Shown here: one piece after another, positions 8,889 to 18,444 of the stretch
Numbering within the stretch: the first letter of the stretch is position 1
How the letters are laid out: the number at the start of each line of letters is the position of its first letter
Origin: Betaproteobacteria bacterium
GTDB taxonomy: Bacteria > Pseudomonadota > Gammaproteobacteria > Burkholderiales > WYBJ01
Reading direction: 5' to 3'
Length of the DNA stretch: 64,000 bases
NCBI GenBank assembly: GCA_009377585.1
Contig: WHTS01000013.1
Span: 1-64,000 of the forward strand
The notes under the pieces: generated by a model
Told to the model about the DNA's origin: nothing
What the model saw: only the letters and a program-made list of their open reading frames with translations
Database searches by the model: none
Position numbers and translations under genes: made by a program

Positions 8889-11800
8889 CTACTCGATCGG
8901 CGCATCGCCACTTCCGCAACGCTCATTCCCCGCGTCATGCCGTTCCCAGGCAGGGACGCAAACACGCACGGTCGTTCCTCCTGGCCCGGAATCGATCTCG
9001 ACCGTTCCCGACACCAGGCCGGCCCGCTCCCGCATGCTGAGCAAGCCCAGCGCTCGCGGATCGACCGGTGCCGAAATATCGAATCCTACGCCGTTATCCT
9101 TCACCACCAGGGAAACATCCGCGGCATCGCGTTCCAGCAGCAGCTCGACCTCGGTGGCTTGCGCGTGCTTGGCCACATTGTTGAGCGCTTCCTGCGCGAT
9201 TCGGTACAGGACGGTCTCCATCTCGGCCGGAAGGCGCGCCGTAAGACGCGACTGCAAGCGGACAGGAATGTCGAAGTACTTCGACCAGCTTGCAATGTAG
9301 TCCGACAGGGCCTCGGACAAACCGAGGTCGTCCAGCGCCGTGGGGCGCAACTCCCAGACCAGAAAGTCGACATCGCTGTCGAGTCGCTTGACGATGTCTT
9401 CCAAGGCTGCGATCTGCGCCCGGAGCGGCGCTGTCGCGTCGGCCGAGGATTTCATCGCGGCGAGCTGGAGCCCCAGGGCGGTGATCTCCTGTCCGAGCTG
9501 GTCGTGCAGCTCGCGCGAGATGCGCCTGCGCTCCTCCTCCTGCGCACGCACCAACCGGCGCAGCAGGCGCACGCGCACCGCCTCGGCCCGCACGCGCTCG
9601 TCCATCTCTCGCCGCAATGCCGCATTCGCTTCCGCGAGCTCCTGGGTCCGCGCCACGACGCGCGCTTCCAGCTGTTCATGCGCAGCACGCAGGCTTTCCT
9701 CGCTCTCGCGCAGCGCCTGCTCTGCCCGCCTGCGCTCGGTGATGTCGGTAAACGTGAGCACGACACCCACGATCCTGTCGTCGGCGGTGCGATACGGCAG
9801 CACCCGGGCGATGTACCAGTGACCGTCGGTTGCCTCGACCTCGCGCTCGCCGACCGACAGCGTGTCCAGCACCCGCTCGATGTCGTGCACCAGCTCCCGA
9901 TAGGTCAGCCGATGGGTGATGTCCATGAGCGGCCGGCCAGCATCGGCCGGGATCAGGTTGAAGATCGATCGCGCCCGCGGGGTGAAGAGCTTGATGCGCA
10001 TGGCCCGGTCGACGAAGACGGTGGCGATGTCGGTCGAATTCATCAGGTTGCGCGTGTCGTTGTTGGCCGCCGAGAGCTCGTCGATCTTGATCTTCAGCTC
10101 CTGGTTGACCGTGGTCAGCTCTTCGTTCAGCGACTGCAGCTCCTCTTTGCTGGTCTCGAGCTCCTCGCCGGACGAGCGCAGCTCCTCGTTCATCGCCTGC
10201 AGCTCTTCGTTGGAAGCCTTCAACTCCTCCTGCTGCAGCTCGTGCTGCTCGATGGTGGTGCGCAGCTTCAGCTTGACCCGCATCAGCTCCTCTTCGAGCT
10301 GGCGGGCAATGGGCTCGACCCGCTGCACGGCATCGCCCACCCGGGCGGGCTCGTCGGCTTGCGTTCCGTCGATCGTTTCGAACAGGACCAGGATCATGCC
10401 GCGTGACGTGTCGATTTCGCTGAACACGGGCCGCACGATCAGCTTGACGTGCTCTGTTGCGCCATCGATCTGGATGGGGCCCGCGATCGTCTCGGCGCTG
10501 GTCCGGTACTGGGCGGCGTGGTTGAGGGCGCTGTGCAGCTCGAGGCGCAGCTCGGAACGGACCACCTTGAGCAGATTCTGCGACGGCTCGCCGCCGACGA
10601 ACTGCAGGTAGCGGCCAGCGTGTTCGGACAGGTGCAGGATGTCGTAGTCCTGGCCTACGACCACCGAGGGCGCGGCATAGTGCTCGAGCAGGCATTGATG
10701 CAGTTCCTGGTACGACATGCGCTCGCGCAGGCGCGACTCCGGCGCGCGCGCATCGGCGGACCATTGAATAGCCGGCAACGTCGTCGCGCTGACCGGGGGC
10801 AGCGTCACCGGGGTTTCGACGTTACGGCTCTGGAATATGTGATGTTCCTTGTACAGGGGAACATAGAGATTGCCGGCGTCCTCGGCCGACTCGGAATTGC
10901 CCAGGAACAGAAAGCCGTCCGGGTTCAGGGCGAAGTGGAACAGGCGCAGGATGCGGTCCTGCGCGGCCCGGTTGAGATAGATGAGCAGGTTGCGACAGGT
11001 TACGAGGTCGAGGTGGGAAAACGGCGGGTCCACCAGCACGTTGTGGGGAGCGAACAGAACCATCTCGCGCAGCTCCCGGCGCACGCGGTACGAATCGCCC
11101 TCCTTGATGAAAAAGCGCCGCAGGCGCTCCGGCGGCACGTCGGCGGCGTCGTTCAGCGTGTACAAACCCGACCGCGCCTTCGCCAATGCGGCGTGGTCGA
11201 TGTCGGTGGCGAACACCTGGATGGTGGGCGCGCTGAGCGGATTTGCGATCTGCTCGGCGAGCAGCATGGCGGTGGAATAGGCCTCTTCGCCGGTCGCGCA
11301 TCCCGCCGCCCACACCCGGACATGATCCTGGGAGGTACGGTGGTCGAACAGCTTCGGGACGACATGGCGTTCGAGTGCGGCCCACGATTCGGGATCGCGG
11401 AAAAAATTCGTGACGCTGATCAGCAGATCGCGCAGCAGCAGGCGCGCTTCTTCCCGATTCTCGCGCAGGTAACGCGCGTATTCGACGATCGAGTGAAGAT
11501 CCTGCACGTTGATGCGGCGCTCGATGCGCCTCAGTACCGTGGAGCGCTTGTAATTGGTGAAATCGTGGCTCGTGCGCACGCGCAGCAGCGCGAACACGTC
11601 GCTCAGCGCCTTCTCGTACTCGTCGGCTGCGTCGCGCTCCACGGCCTTCGCCGTATTGAGCTGGCTGTGATAGTGGACAAGCCGGGCCGGAATCTCGGTG
11701 GCGGGCAACACGTAGTCCACCAGCCCGGTCGCAATGGCGTTGCGCGGCATGTCGCTGAAGTCGGCCTCGGTCGGCTCCTGGACGACGCATATCCCGCCGC

Positions 11801-12275
11801 ACTCCTTGATGCGCTTCATCCCCATCGAGCCGTTGGCGCCGGTTCCCGACAGGATCACCGAGATCGCGCGCGTGCGCTGCGCCTCGGCGAGCGTGCGGAA
11901 GAACATGTCCACCGGCGCACGCCGTTCCTCGGCGCCGTTCATCGGCATGACTTCGATATGCCCATCGGCCAGAAACAGCCGGTTGTTCGGGGAGACCACG
12001 TAGACCTGGTTCGGGGCGATGCGAACGCGAGCGCGAACCTGCGTCACCGGCAGCGGCGTCGCTTGCTGCAGAACCTGGGCGAGATGGCTTTCATGCTCGG
12101 GGGACAGATGCAGAATGACCACGTAGACCATCCCACTGTTGTCCGCCACGGCACTGAAGAACTGCTTCAGCGCTCGGATGCCGCCCGCCGAAGCGCCCAG
12201 CCCGACGACGGTGTTGTCGTCGAAGGTGGGCAGCTCGTCCGGCGCGCACGGCATCGTGCTTGCTGTCTCGCTCAT
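8889..12275 (-). CDS. CheB-CheR-PAS-histidine kinase fusion
   Basis: A 1128-residue multidomain sensor. Residues 20-205 are a CheB methylesterase domain with the serine in GLGASAGG (Ser29) and His56 (VILHLSPEH). The expected catalytic aspartate is an asparagine: LSGTGANGS has Asn148. Residues 215-475 are a CheR methyltransferase with SAM motif VWAAGCATGEEAYS (321-334) and TCRNLLIYL. A long heptad-rich coiled coil follows (about 655-740), then a PAS domain ending DITERRRAEQ, and a NarL-type kinase with His924 (SRELHDQLGQE) and ATP-binding VVKDNGVGFD. ATG 12275 is preceded by AGGAG. The stop is 50 bp before the response-regulator start. It probably senses an intracellular or redox cue through PAS; substrate methylation is unproven. 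Confidence 0.93.
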   Translation of the reverse strand: MSETASTMPCAPDELPTFDDNTVVGLGASAGGIRALKQFFSAVADNSGMVYVVILHLSPEHESHLAQVLQQATPLPVTQVRARVRIAPNQVYVVSPNNRLFLADGHIEVMPMNGAEERRAPVDMFFRTLAEAQRTRAISVILSGTGANGSMGMKRIKECGGICVVQEPTEADFSDMPRNAIATGLVDYVLPATEIPARLVHYHSQLNTAKAVERDAADEYEKALSDVFALLRVRTSHDFTNYKRSTVLRRIERRINVQDLHSIVEYARYLRENREEARLLLRDLLISVTNFFRDPESWAALERHVVPKLFDHRTSQDHVRVWAAGCATGEEAYSTAMLLAEQIANPLSAPTIQVFATDIDHAALAKARSGLYTLNDAADVPPERLRRFFIKEGDSYRVRRELREMVLFAPHNVLVDPPFSHLDLVTCRNLLIYLNRAAQDRILRLFHFALNPDGFLFLGNSESAEDAGNLYVPLYKEHHIFQSRNVETPVTLPPVSATTLPAIQWSADARAPESRLRERMSYQELHQCLLEHYAAPSVVVGQDYDILHLSEHAGRYLQFVGGEPSQNLLKVVRSELRLELHSALNHAAQYRTSAETIAGPIQIDGATEHVKLIVRPVFSEIDTSRGMILVLFETIDGTQADEPARVGDAVQRVEPIARQLEEELMRVKLKLRTTIEQHELQQEELKASNEELQAMNEELRSSGEELETSKEELQSLNEELTTVNQELKIKIDELSAANNDTRNLMNSTDIATVFVDRAMRIKLFTPRARSIFNLIPADAGRPLMDITHRLTYRELVHDIERVLDTLSVGEREVEATDGHWYIARVLPYRTADDRIVGVVLTFTDITERRRAEQALRESEESLRAAHEQLEARVVARTQELAEANAALRREMDERVRAEAVRVRLLRRLVRAQEEERRRISRELHDQLGQEITALGLQLAAMKSSADATAPLRAQIAALEDIVKRLDSDVDFLVWELRPTALDDLGLSEALSDYIASWSKYFDIPVRLQSRLTARLPAEMETVLYRIAQEALNNVAKHAQATEVELLLERDAADVSLVVKDNGVGFDISAPVDPRALGLLSMRERAGLVSGTVEIDSGPGGTTVRVCVPAWERHDAGNERCGSGDAPIE

Positions 12276-12454
12276 CTCCCAATCTCCTGGTCGGCCGGTG
12301 CCGCCGCTACCGCGATCAGCGCTGGGCGACCTCTGCGTCCATGATATCGGAAGCCGCCGGTCCGGGAACGAGGCGTGCGATAATCGCGGCATCTCGCATC
12401 CGCGAGAGACCCAGGACTGGCGGCGCAAGCCGCTCTGGCCGAACCAAGGCCCGA

Positions 12455-13399
12455 ATGATGCGGCGGAATCTCATGGTAGTGGGGGCATCGGCTGGCGGTA
12501 TCGATGCGCTGCGCACGATCGCCGCGGGCCTGCCGGCGGATTTTCCTGCCGCGCTGTGTGCGGTGATCCACGTAGCGCCCGATTCCCCGGGCATCCTCGA
12601 TCGCATCCTCGAGCGCGCAGGTCCGCTGCCTGCCGTGATGGTGAATGACAAGGAGCGGCTGCGCGAAGGCGTCATCTACGTGCCGCGGCCCGACCACCAC
12701 CTCATCGTCGAGCCGTCGCGGCTGTGCGCGACCCGGGGGCCGAAGGAAAACCGTTTTCGGCCCGCGGTGGATCCGCTCTTTCGCTCGGCGGCGCAGACCT
12801 ATGGTCCGCAAGTCATCGGGGTCATTCTGACCGGCGCACTGGACGATGGAACCGCCGGCCTTTGGACCGTGAAGCAACTCGGCGGCGTTGCCGTCGTCCA
12901 GGACCCGGACGATGCGGAAGCTCGCTCGATGCCGCAAAGTGCGCGCGAGCACGTGCGTGTCGACCACTGCGTCCCGCTGCGCCGAATAGCCAGCCTGCTG
13001 GTGGAGCTGGCGAGGCAGGACATTGCCGAGGCAGGAGGCTATACCCTGCCCGAACCCATCAACATCGAAGTCGAGATCGCCAAGGAAAATGCCGCCCTGG
13101 AGGCCGGAATCGAAGCGTTGGGCGAGCCCTCGAGGTACGCCTGCCCGGAATGCCATGGCGTGCTGCGGCAGTTGAAGGAAGGCGATCGCATGCGCTTCCG
13201 CTGCCATGCCGGGCATGCGTACTCGGCTGAAGCGCTGGTAGCGGACATGGATCAGGCGATCGAGGAAAGCCTGTGGAGCTCGATACGGGCAGTCGAAGAC
13301 CAAAGGCGTCAGGCGGGCCTGAGCTCCCAGACCCAGGCGACGAGTGGCACCCCCGCCAGAACGACCAGAATCGACAAAGGCAGGCCGAACTTCCAGTAG
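12455..13399 (+). CDS. Stand-alone CheB-type methylesterase with C-terminal zinc-ribbon-like segment
   Basis: This 314-residue protein is a CheB effector domain without the receiver found in chemotaxis CheB. The triad is complete: Ser12 in GASAGGIDAL, His39 in VIHVAP, and Asp131 in LTGALDDGTAG. After residue 225 comes a Cys-rich stretch, YACPECHGVLRQL then RFRCHAGHAYS, a likely metal-binding ribbon. Such proteins (YfmS-like/CheB family) accompany CheB-CheR-kinase sensors and may demethylate non-chemotaxis targets. It is divergent from the fusion kinase across about 180 bp. The last 90 nt overlap the convergent permease gene and the tail (GLSSQTQATSGTPARTT) is low-complexity, so the true C-terminus may have been altered by a frameshift. 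Confidence 0.88.
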   Translation: MMRRNLMVVGASAGGIDALRTIAAGLPADFPAALCAVIHVAPDSPGILDRILERAGPLPAVMVNDKERLREGVIYVPRPDHHLIVEPSRLCATRGPKENRFRPAVDPLFRSAAQTYGPQVIGVILTGALDDGTAGLWTVKQLGGVAVVQDPDDAEARSMPQSAREHVRVDHCVPLRRIASLLVELARQDIAEAGGYTLPEPINIEVEIAKENAALEAGIEALGEPSRYACPECHGVLRQLKEGDRMRFRCHAGHAYSAEALVADMDQAIEESLWSSIRAVEDQRRQAGLSSQTQATSGTPARTTRIDKGRPNFQ

Positions 13400-15165
13400 T
13401 CGCCGAAGCGGTAGCCGCCGGGACCCATCACCAGCGTATTGCACTGGTGCCCGAAGGGCGTGAGGAAGTCGCATGCGGCGCCGACCGCAACCGCCATCAG
13501 GAACGGATCGACGTTGAGCCCGAGCTTGCCGGCGAGGCTGGCGGCGATGGGCGCCATCATCAACACCGTTGCCGCGTTGTTGAGAAACGGCGTGACGGCC
13601 ATGGCTGCCACCATGATGAGCGCCAGCGAGCCGAGGGGCGGCAGCGCGTTGGTGACGCTCGACAGCCACCCCGCCACCAGGTCCGAGGCTCCGGTGGTGC
13701 GAACCGCCTCGCTCACCGGAATCAAGGCACCGATCAGAATGATGATGGGCCACTCCACGGTCTCGTACACTTCGCGCAGTGAAAGCGACTTGGCGAGCAG
13801 GATCGCGACCGCGGCGCCGAAGAATGCCAGCGCGACCGGCAACAGCTCGAATGCGACCGCGCCCATGGCGGCGGCGAGCACGAGCAGCGGAACCTAGCGT
13901 TTGCGGTTGCGCCCCAGCGCCACGTCGCGCTCCGCGAGCGGCAGGATGCCGAGCGCCTTCAGCGCATCGGGCAAGCGATCGAAGCGGCCCTGCAGCACCA
14001 GCACGTCGCCGGCGCGTAAACGAACCGAGCGCAACCGCTCGGTCAGATTCTCGCCGCTGCGGCTGATGGCGATGAGATTCAGGCCGAAACGGCTACGCAG
14101 ATTCACTTCCGCCGGCGTGCTGTACACGAGCGCCGAGTCGGTCGTGATCACGCCCTCGATTACACCGACGTTGTCCTCGTCGTGCTTTTCGTCCTTGTCG
14201 TTCTCGTCATCCTCGCCCTTGTCGTCCTTCTCCTTGGAATCCTGGGGGTCCTTGTCTTCCTTGCGATCCGACTTGGCATCCTGCCCGGGCAGGTTGAGGC
14301 CCCCGCGCGCAATGGCGCGCTCGAGGTCTTCCGGGTCGCCCTTGATGAGCAGAACGTCGCCCTCCTGGATCCTGACGTTGGCATGGGGCTTCAGCTGGCG
14401 CGTATCGTCGCGCACCACCGAGGTCACCTTGGCTTCGCCCTCGGCCAAAGCCTCCACCTCTCGCGGCCCCTGCCCCACGATCGGGGACGAGGCCGGCACC
14501 CTCGCCTCCACCACGTAGTCCTCGATGTCGATCGCGGTATTGAGCGCCCCCGCGCCGCGCCGCTTCGGCAGCCAGGTGCAGGTGAGCGTGATCCAGACGA
14601 GACCGAGCGCGGACAAAGCGAGACCCACTGGGGCGTAGTCGAACATGCGGAACGGCTCGCCGCCGAGCTCTTCGCGCACGCGTGCCACGATCAGGTTCGG
14701 CGAGGTGCCGATCAATGTTATGAGACCGCCCAGGAGCGAGCCGGATGCGAGCGGCATGAGCAGCTGCGAGGGCGAGGTGCCCGAGCGCTTCGCCATCTGG
14801 AACGCCACCGGAATGAGTATCGCGAGCGCACCGACGTTCTTGATGAAGGTCGAGAGCAGCGTCACGGCGAGGACCAGGACGAACACCTGCGCACGCAGCG
14901 ACGTGAGATGTGGACCGAGTGGCCGCAACGCGACCTCGGCGATGCCCGATTTGGCCACCGCGGCGCTCACGACCAGGGCGGCGGCCACGATGATCACGAT
15001 GTCGTCGCTGAAGCCGGCGAACGCGCCTTCGGCCGGCACGATGCCGACCATCACGGCTGCGAACAACGCCAGCATCGCAACCAGGTCGTAGCGCAGGCGA
15101 TCCCATACGAATAGCGCCATCATGATCGCGACGATGGCGAATACCGCGCCCTGGTCGAACGTCAT
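13309..15165 (-). pseudogene. SLC13-family permease with RCK-C (TrkA-C) domains, interrupted by an in-frame amber codon
   Basis: Read from ATG 15165 the frame encodes an anion/Na symporter-type permease: several helices, GTSPNLIVARVREELGGE (a DASS-like substrate loop), then two RCK-C regulatory domains (VEALAEGEAKVTSVVRDD; VNLRSRFGLNLIAISRSG). Between the two RCK-C domains is a run of about 35 almost entirely charged residues (14170-14280). Translation stops at TAG 13894-13896, and the same frame continues past it as VPLLVLAAAMGAVAF through the remaining helices, including FLNNAATVLMMAPIA, to 13309. Reading through would give about 618 residues, the family size. A TGG-to-TAG change is the simplest explanation. 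The frame 13309-13881 alone lacks half the carrier, so the gene is probably dead unless the stop is suppressed or is an error. Confidence 0.75.
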
Positions 15166-15185
15166 AGGCAGAATTCCGCGATACT

Positions 15186-15208
15186 CCCCTCTCCCTTCGG
15201 GAGAGGGG
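15186..15208. repeat. CCCCTCTCCC hairpin family, copy 1
   Basis: A perfect 10-bp stem CCCCTCTCCC/GGGAGAGGGG with a TTC loop, followed by CTGGGGTGAG. It lies between two tandem minus-strand genes and recurs elsewhere in the window (36.4 kb, 39.35 kb, 52.85 kb and 52.97 kb). It is a dispersed REP-like palindrome that may also act as a transcript end. Confidence 0.8.
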
Positions 15209-15257
15209 CTGGGGTGAGAGAGAGGGACCGAGTTGTGGAGCAGCGACCGGAAGCTCG

Positions 15258-17036
15258 TCAGCGCGCAGCCAGCAAACCCCCTTCGATCGCCTTGATCTGC
15301 AGCGCCAGGTACCTGGAGTAGATGCGACACTGCGCGAGGCTGCCGGCCATGAACCAGAGGCCTTCCTGCGGCGTACGCTTCCACATGTTCGCCATCTCGC
15401 CGTCGTCGCCGAAACCCCAGATCGGTCCCACCCGCTCCGAGATCGCAGCGCCGAGCAGGCGCCGCACCAGCTCCTGCTGCGTGTAGTAGCCGGTGGCGAG
15501 CACGAGCAGCTGCGCGGGCAGCACGGTGCCATCTTTCAGCCGCACCCCTTCGGGTACGAAGCGATCGATGCGATCGAACTGCAGCAGGCCGACTTCGCCG
15601 TCGACGATGAGCTGCGAGCAGCCGACGTCGAGGTAGTAGCCGCCGCCGCGGCGTCGATACTTCATCTGGTGGCCGGTGCCGTCTTCGCCGATGTCCCATT
15701 TGAAGCCGCGCGCGACCAGCCCCGCGATCAAGTCCTTGTCGTACTCGACCATGCGCTCGACCGCCAGCTGGTAGCCGCGCACGATCAGCGGATAGGTGGC
15801 AGCCGTTGCGATCAGATCGCAATCGTCCAGCGGACCTTCGTCGTAGAGCGCATAGTTGAGCTTCGCGCTCGGGTCGACGCTCACCACGGTGGTGGAGCCG
15901 CGCTGGATGATGGTCGTATCGACGCCGTGGCTATGCAGGTCCTGCGCCACGTCGTGGCCGCTGTTGCCGGTGCCCAGCACCAATGCCTTCTTGCCACGCC
16001 AGGCCGAGCCATCGGTGAATTCGTGCGAGTGCACGATGTCGCCCGTGAAATCTTCGATGCGAGGCAGCGATGGCACGCGCGCAATGCCGCTGACGCCGTT
16101 GGCGAAGACCAGGTGCCGCGGATGCAAAATGCGCTCCGAGCCATCGGCGTTGCGCACTACCGCTCGCCAATGGCCCGCGTCTTCATCGTAGGCGCCGCCG
16201 GTGAACTCGGCGCCGGTCCACACGTCGAGCTCCAGTGCCCAGGCATAGTGCTCGAACCAGTTGGCGAGCATGTCTTTCGGGATGTATTTCGGCCAGGTCG
16301 GCGGGAACGGCAGGTACGGCAGGTGGTTCACCTGGATCTGGTTGTGCAGCGCGAGCGAGTGATAGCGCTTGCGCCAGTTGTCGCCGATGCGCTCATGCTT
16401 GTCGACGATCAGCGCGTCGATGCCGAGCTGGCGCAAGCGCGCGCCGAGCGCGAGACCTGCCTGGCCCGCGCCGACCACGAGCACCGTCGGCTCCCGATCC
16501 GCATACGCCTGGCTCTTGACGCGCTGGTCGAGCCAATTGTCGCCGCCGAAGTTGCGCGAATAGGCCTGGCCGGTCGGGCGGCGTTCGCCGCTCGTCTCCT
16601 CGAATCCTCTCAATTCATCCAGCGTGGTCAGGAATACCCAGGCCTTCGAAGGCTGATCGGCAAGAAACCTCACCACGCCGTTGCCGCGCCCGAGCTCGGT
16701 TTCGAACGTGAACAGTGCCTCGATCACCTCGACTCCGAGGCGGCGAATGCGCCGCGGCGGCGTGCGCCCGGGTGCGACGGCGAATGCCCGCGCCTTGGTC
16801 CTCACCTGCAGCCGGCTCAATTCGGCCGCAATGCGCGCGGCACCGCGATGCGGGGTCAGGTTCCAGGTGAAAGCGAGCAGGTCGCGCCAGTGGCTGTCGG
16901 GCGCGAACAGCGCCGCAATGGCATCGGCATTGCTTGCATGCAGAGCGGACTCGAACGATTCGAGCCAGTCTCGTACCAGGCTTTGTTCATCGTCGAGTAC
17001 GGCGTTCGCCAGGTGCGCTCGGTCCAGGTCGTTCAT
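15258..17036 (-). CDS. FAD/NAD(P)-dependent monooxygenase with N-terminal NTF2-like domain
   Basis: A 592-residue flavin-containing monooxygenase-like enzyme. Residues 1-145 look like an NTF2/SnoaL-type alpha+beta domain (ESALHASNADAIAALFAPDS, HWRDLLAFTWN). The FAD Rossmann fold follows (TVLVVGAGQAGLALGARLRQ). Next is the FMO-type fingerprint FTGDIVHSHEF, the NADPH loop ALVLGTGNSGHDVAQDL, and the ATGYY motif near the C-terminus. The same fused architecture is known for bacterial FMO/BVMO-like proteins of uncertain substrate. ATG 17036 has AGGAA about 7 nt upstream. It is likely to hydroxylate or oxygenate a small organic substrate. No neighbour reveals the substrate, and the hairpin repeat lies just downstream. 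Confidence 0.9.
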   Translation of the reverse strand: MNDLDRAHLANAVLDDEQSLVRDWLESFESALHASNADAIAALFAPDSHWRDLLAFTWNLTPHRGAARIAAELSRLQVRTKARAFAVAPGRTPPRRIRRLGVEVIEALFTFETELGRGNGVVRFLADQPSKAWVFLTTLDELRGFEETSGERRPTGQAYSRNFGGDNWLDQRVKSQAYADREPTVLVVGAGQAGLALGARLRQLGIDALIVDKHERIGDNWRKRYHSLALHNQIQVNHLPYLPFPPTWPKYIPKDMLANWFEHYAWALELDVWTGAEFTGGAYDEDAGHWRAVVRNADGSERILHPRHLVFANGVSGIARVPSLPRIEDFTGDIVHSHEFTDGSAWRGKKALVLGTGNSGHDVAQDLHSHGVDTTIIQRGSTTVVSVDPSAKLNYALYDEGPLDDCDLIATAATYPLIVRGYQLAVERMVEYDKDLIAGLVARGFKWDIGEDGTGHQMKYRRRGGGYYLDVGCSQLIVDGEVGLLQFDRIDRFVPEGVRLKDGTVLPAQLLVLATGYYTQQELVRRLLGAAISERVGPIWGFGDDGEMANMWKRTPQEGLWFMAGSLAQCRIYSRYLALQIKAIEGGLLAAR

Positions 17037-17240
17037 AGAAATTCCTGTGTGCTTGGATTGGAGCTCGTGCGTCGAGCTTTCCCGCCGAATGCTAGGCCAT
17101 TCCACCGAGGCGCACAAATCGCCACACAGGCATGGGACCATCTCTTGGAATCGCCGCGAATGAGCTCTCTACATAACGTTCACCGAGGTGCGGATGATCC
17201 GACCCGCGGCAGCCCCGCGATAGCTTGTCCGATCGGCGGC

Positions 17241-17615
17241 TCAGGATGGATTCGATTTCTTCGCGTCCAATCTTGCCTTCAGGTCCGCGAAGGGATTGTG
17301 GGTTGCGGGCGTGGCGGCCTGGCCACCAAGCGGCTCGCGTCCGGCGGAATCCTTCAACTTCGAATGCTCATGCTCGTGGCAATACGTGCAGAGCAGCTCC
17401 CAGTTGCTGCCGTCGGGCGGGTTATCGTCGTGATTCCCGTTCTTGTGATGGACTTCGAGCAATTGCAGGTTGCTGTGCGTGAACGTGCGCCCGCACACGC
17501 CGCACACCCAGGGATACATTTTCAACGCCTGCTCGCGGTAGCCGGCGGCGCGCTGCTCGGCATTGCGCCTTGCTTCGCGCACGATCTCCTCCAATCGGTC
17601 CTTTTTTTCGGGCAT
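17241..17615 (-). CDS. yajD: YajD-family HNH nuclease
   Basis: A 124-residue HNH endonuclease-like protein. Two CxxC knuckles (CGVCGRTF and CTYCHEHEH) flank the HNH core LEVHHKNGNHDDNP and NWELLC. The N-terminus is basic and helical (RLEEIVREARRNAEQRAAGY). This matches the small YajD proteins of proteobacteria, which are thought to nick DNA but have no established physiological role. It starts at ATG 17615 and ends at 17241. It lies about 90 bp downstream of the cupin gene on the same strand. There is nothing around it that looks like a restriction or phage module. Confidence 0.88.
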   Translation of the reverse strand: MPEKKDRLEEIVREARRNAEQRAAGYREQALKMYPWVCGVCGRTFTHSNLQLLEVHHKNGNHDDNPPDGSNWELLCTYCHEHEHSKLKDSAGREPLGGQAATPATHNPFADLKARLDAKKSNPS

Positions 17616-17705
17616 CAGTCCTCGGGTCCGTGTATCGCTCGATGCGCGAATGGGGTCTGGAAAGCGCGGTTCCTGCGGCGAACTGGGCGGCTCGCGCCTG
17701 CGTCG

Positions 17706-18260
17706 CTACGACGAGCGCCGGTTCGCTTCCTCGAACAGTCGCACGGCGCGTTCCACATCGTAGCGCTGTTCCAGCAGCGACTCCGGGTTCCATTCGCTGC
17801 GTTCGGCGGCGAAGAAATCGCCACCATACACATGCAGCGCGCCGGAAAGCCGTTCGATCGGGTTGGTGACCGAGTGGATGGTCTCGGCGCCGAGGAGCGC
17901 CACGTCCTTCTCGCACAGTGCCCGCGCGGAAGCCGCCTCCACTCGCCCGTTTGTCCCTTCCGGCACGCGGCGCCAGAAGATGTTGTCCTCGCGCCCGGTG
18001 TAGATCCCGATCACGGCCCACATGCGGTGGTCGTGCGGCATGATGGTCATCATCGGCGCCCATACTACGTTGAGGATCGTCAGATCGTCCGAGCGGTGCA
18101 GGGGCTGGATGGCCCCGCGGATCGGCGCGCCCAACCCTTCGAGAACGGCTGCAGGTTCCGAAACGGTGCGAGTCACGAGCTCGCGGATATGCCGGGAGGA
18201 ATCAGCGCCACGCAACGCCGACCGGCAGTCGGCAACGAACTGCTCCGCTTCGAACCGCAT
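17706..18260 (-). CDS. Cupin-fold protein, cysteine-dioxygenase-like
   Basis: A 184-residue single-domain protein of the double-stranded beta-helix class. Two metal-ligand clusters can be read: MPHDHRMWAVIGIYTG with Glu in GREDNIFWRR, and a later His in GAETIHSVTNP. These match the HxH...E and H motifs of cysteine-dioxygenase-like metalloproteins. The substrate is unknown; a non-haem iron dioxygenase is the most plausible role. The start is ATG 18260 because GGAGG lies 5 nt upstream; a longer frame from 18497 lacks such a site and would overlap the fic gene. It is downstream of fic on the same strand. Confidence 0.82.
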   Translation of the reverse strand: MRFEAEQFVADCRSALRGADSSRHIRELVTRTVSEPAAVLEGLGAPIRGAIQPLHRSDDLTILNVVWAPMMTIMPHDHRMWAVIGIYTGREDNIFWRRVPEGTNGRVEAASARALCEKDVALLGAETIHSVTNPIERLSGALHVYGGDFFAAERSEWNPESLLEQRYDVERAVRLFEEANRRSS

Positions 18261-18444
18261 CGCGACCTCCATCGGGCAACCTCGGAGCGGCCACGATATG
18301 CCGCATCGCGCCGCTTGTCCAATGCGCGTAGCCGGCCAGCCCGGGTTATGCCGGCTGGGTTCTGATGCGGTGGCCTGCGTCGTGTTTGAGCCGAGCGGGT
18401 GCATACCGTCACGCGCGACGATTGATGGTGCGGGCCGGAGATCG

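Noticed and set aside
8850-12344. Long plus-strand frames (518 and 631 residues) opposite the fusion kinase
   Set aside because: They are antisense to a gene with clear CheB, CheR, PAS and kinase motifs; composition is His/Arg/Gln-rich with no domain.
14182-15114. Plus-strand frame starting with a Val/Leu-rich stretch resembling a membrane helix
   Set aside because: The hydrophobic run is the antisense of the Asp/Glu/Lys linker of the permease.
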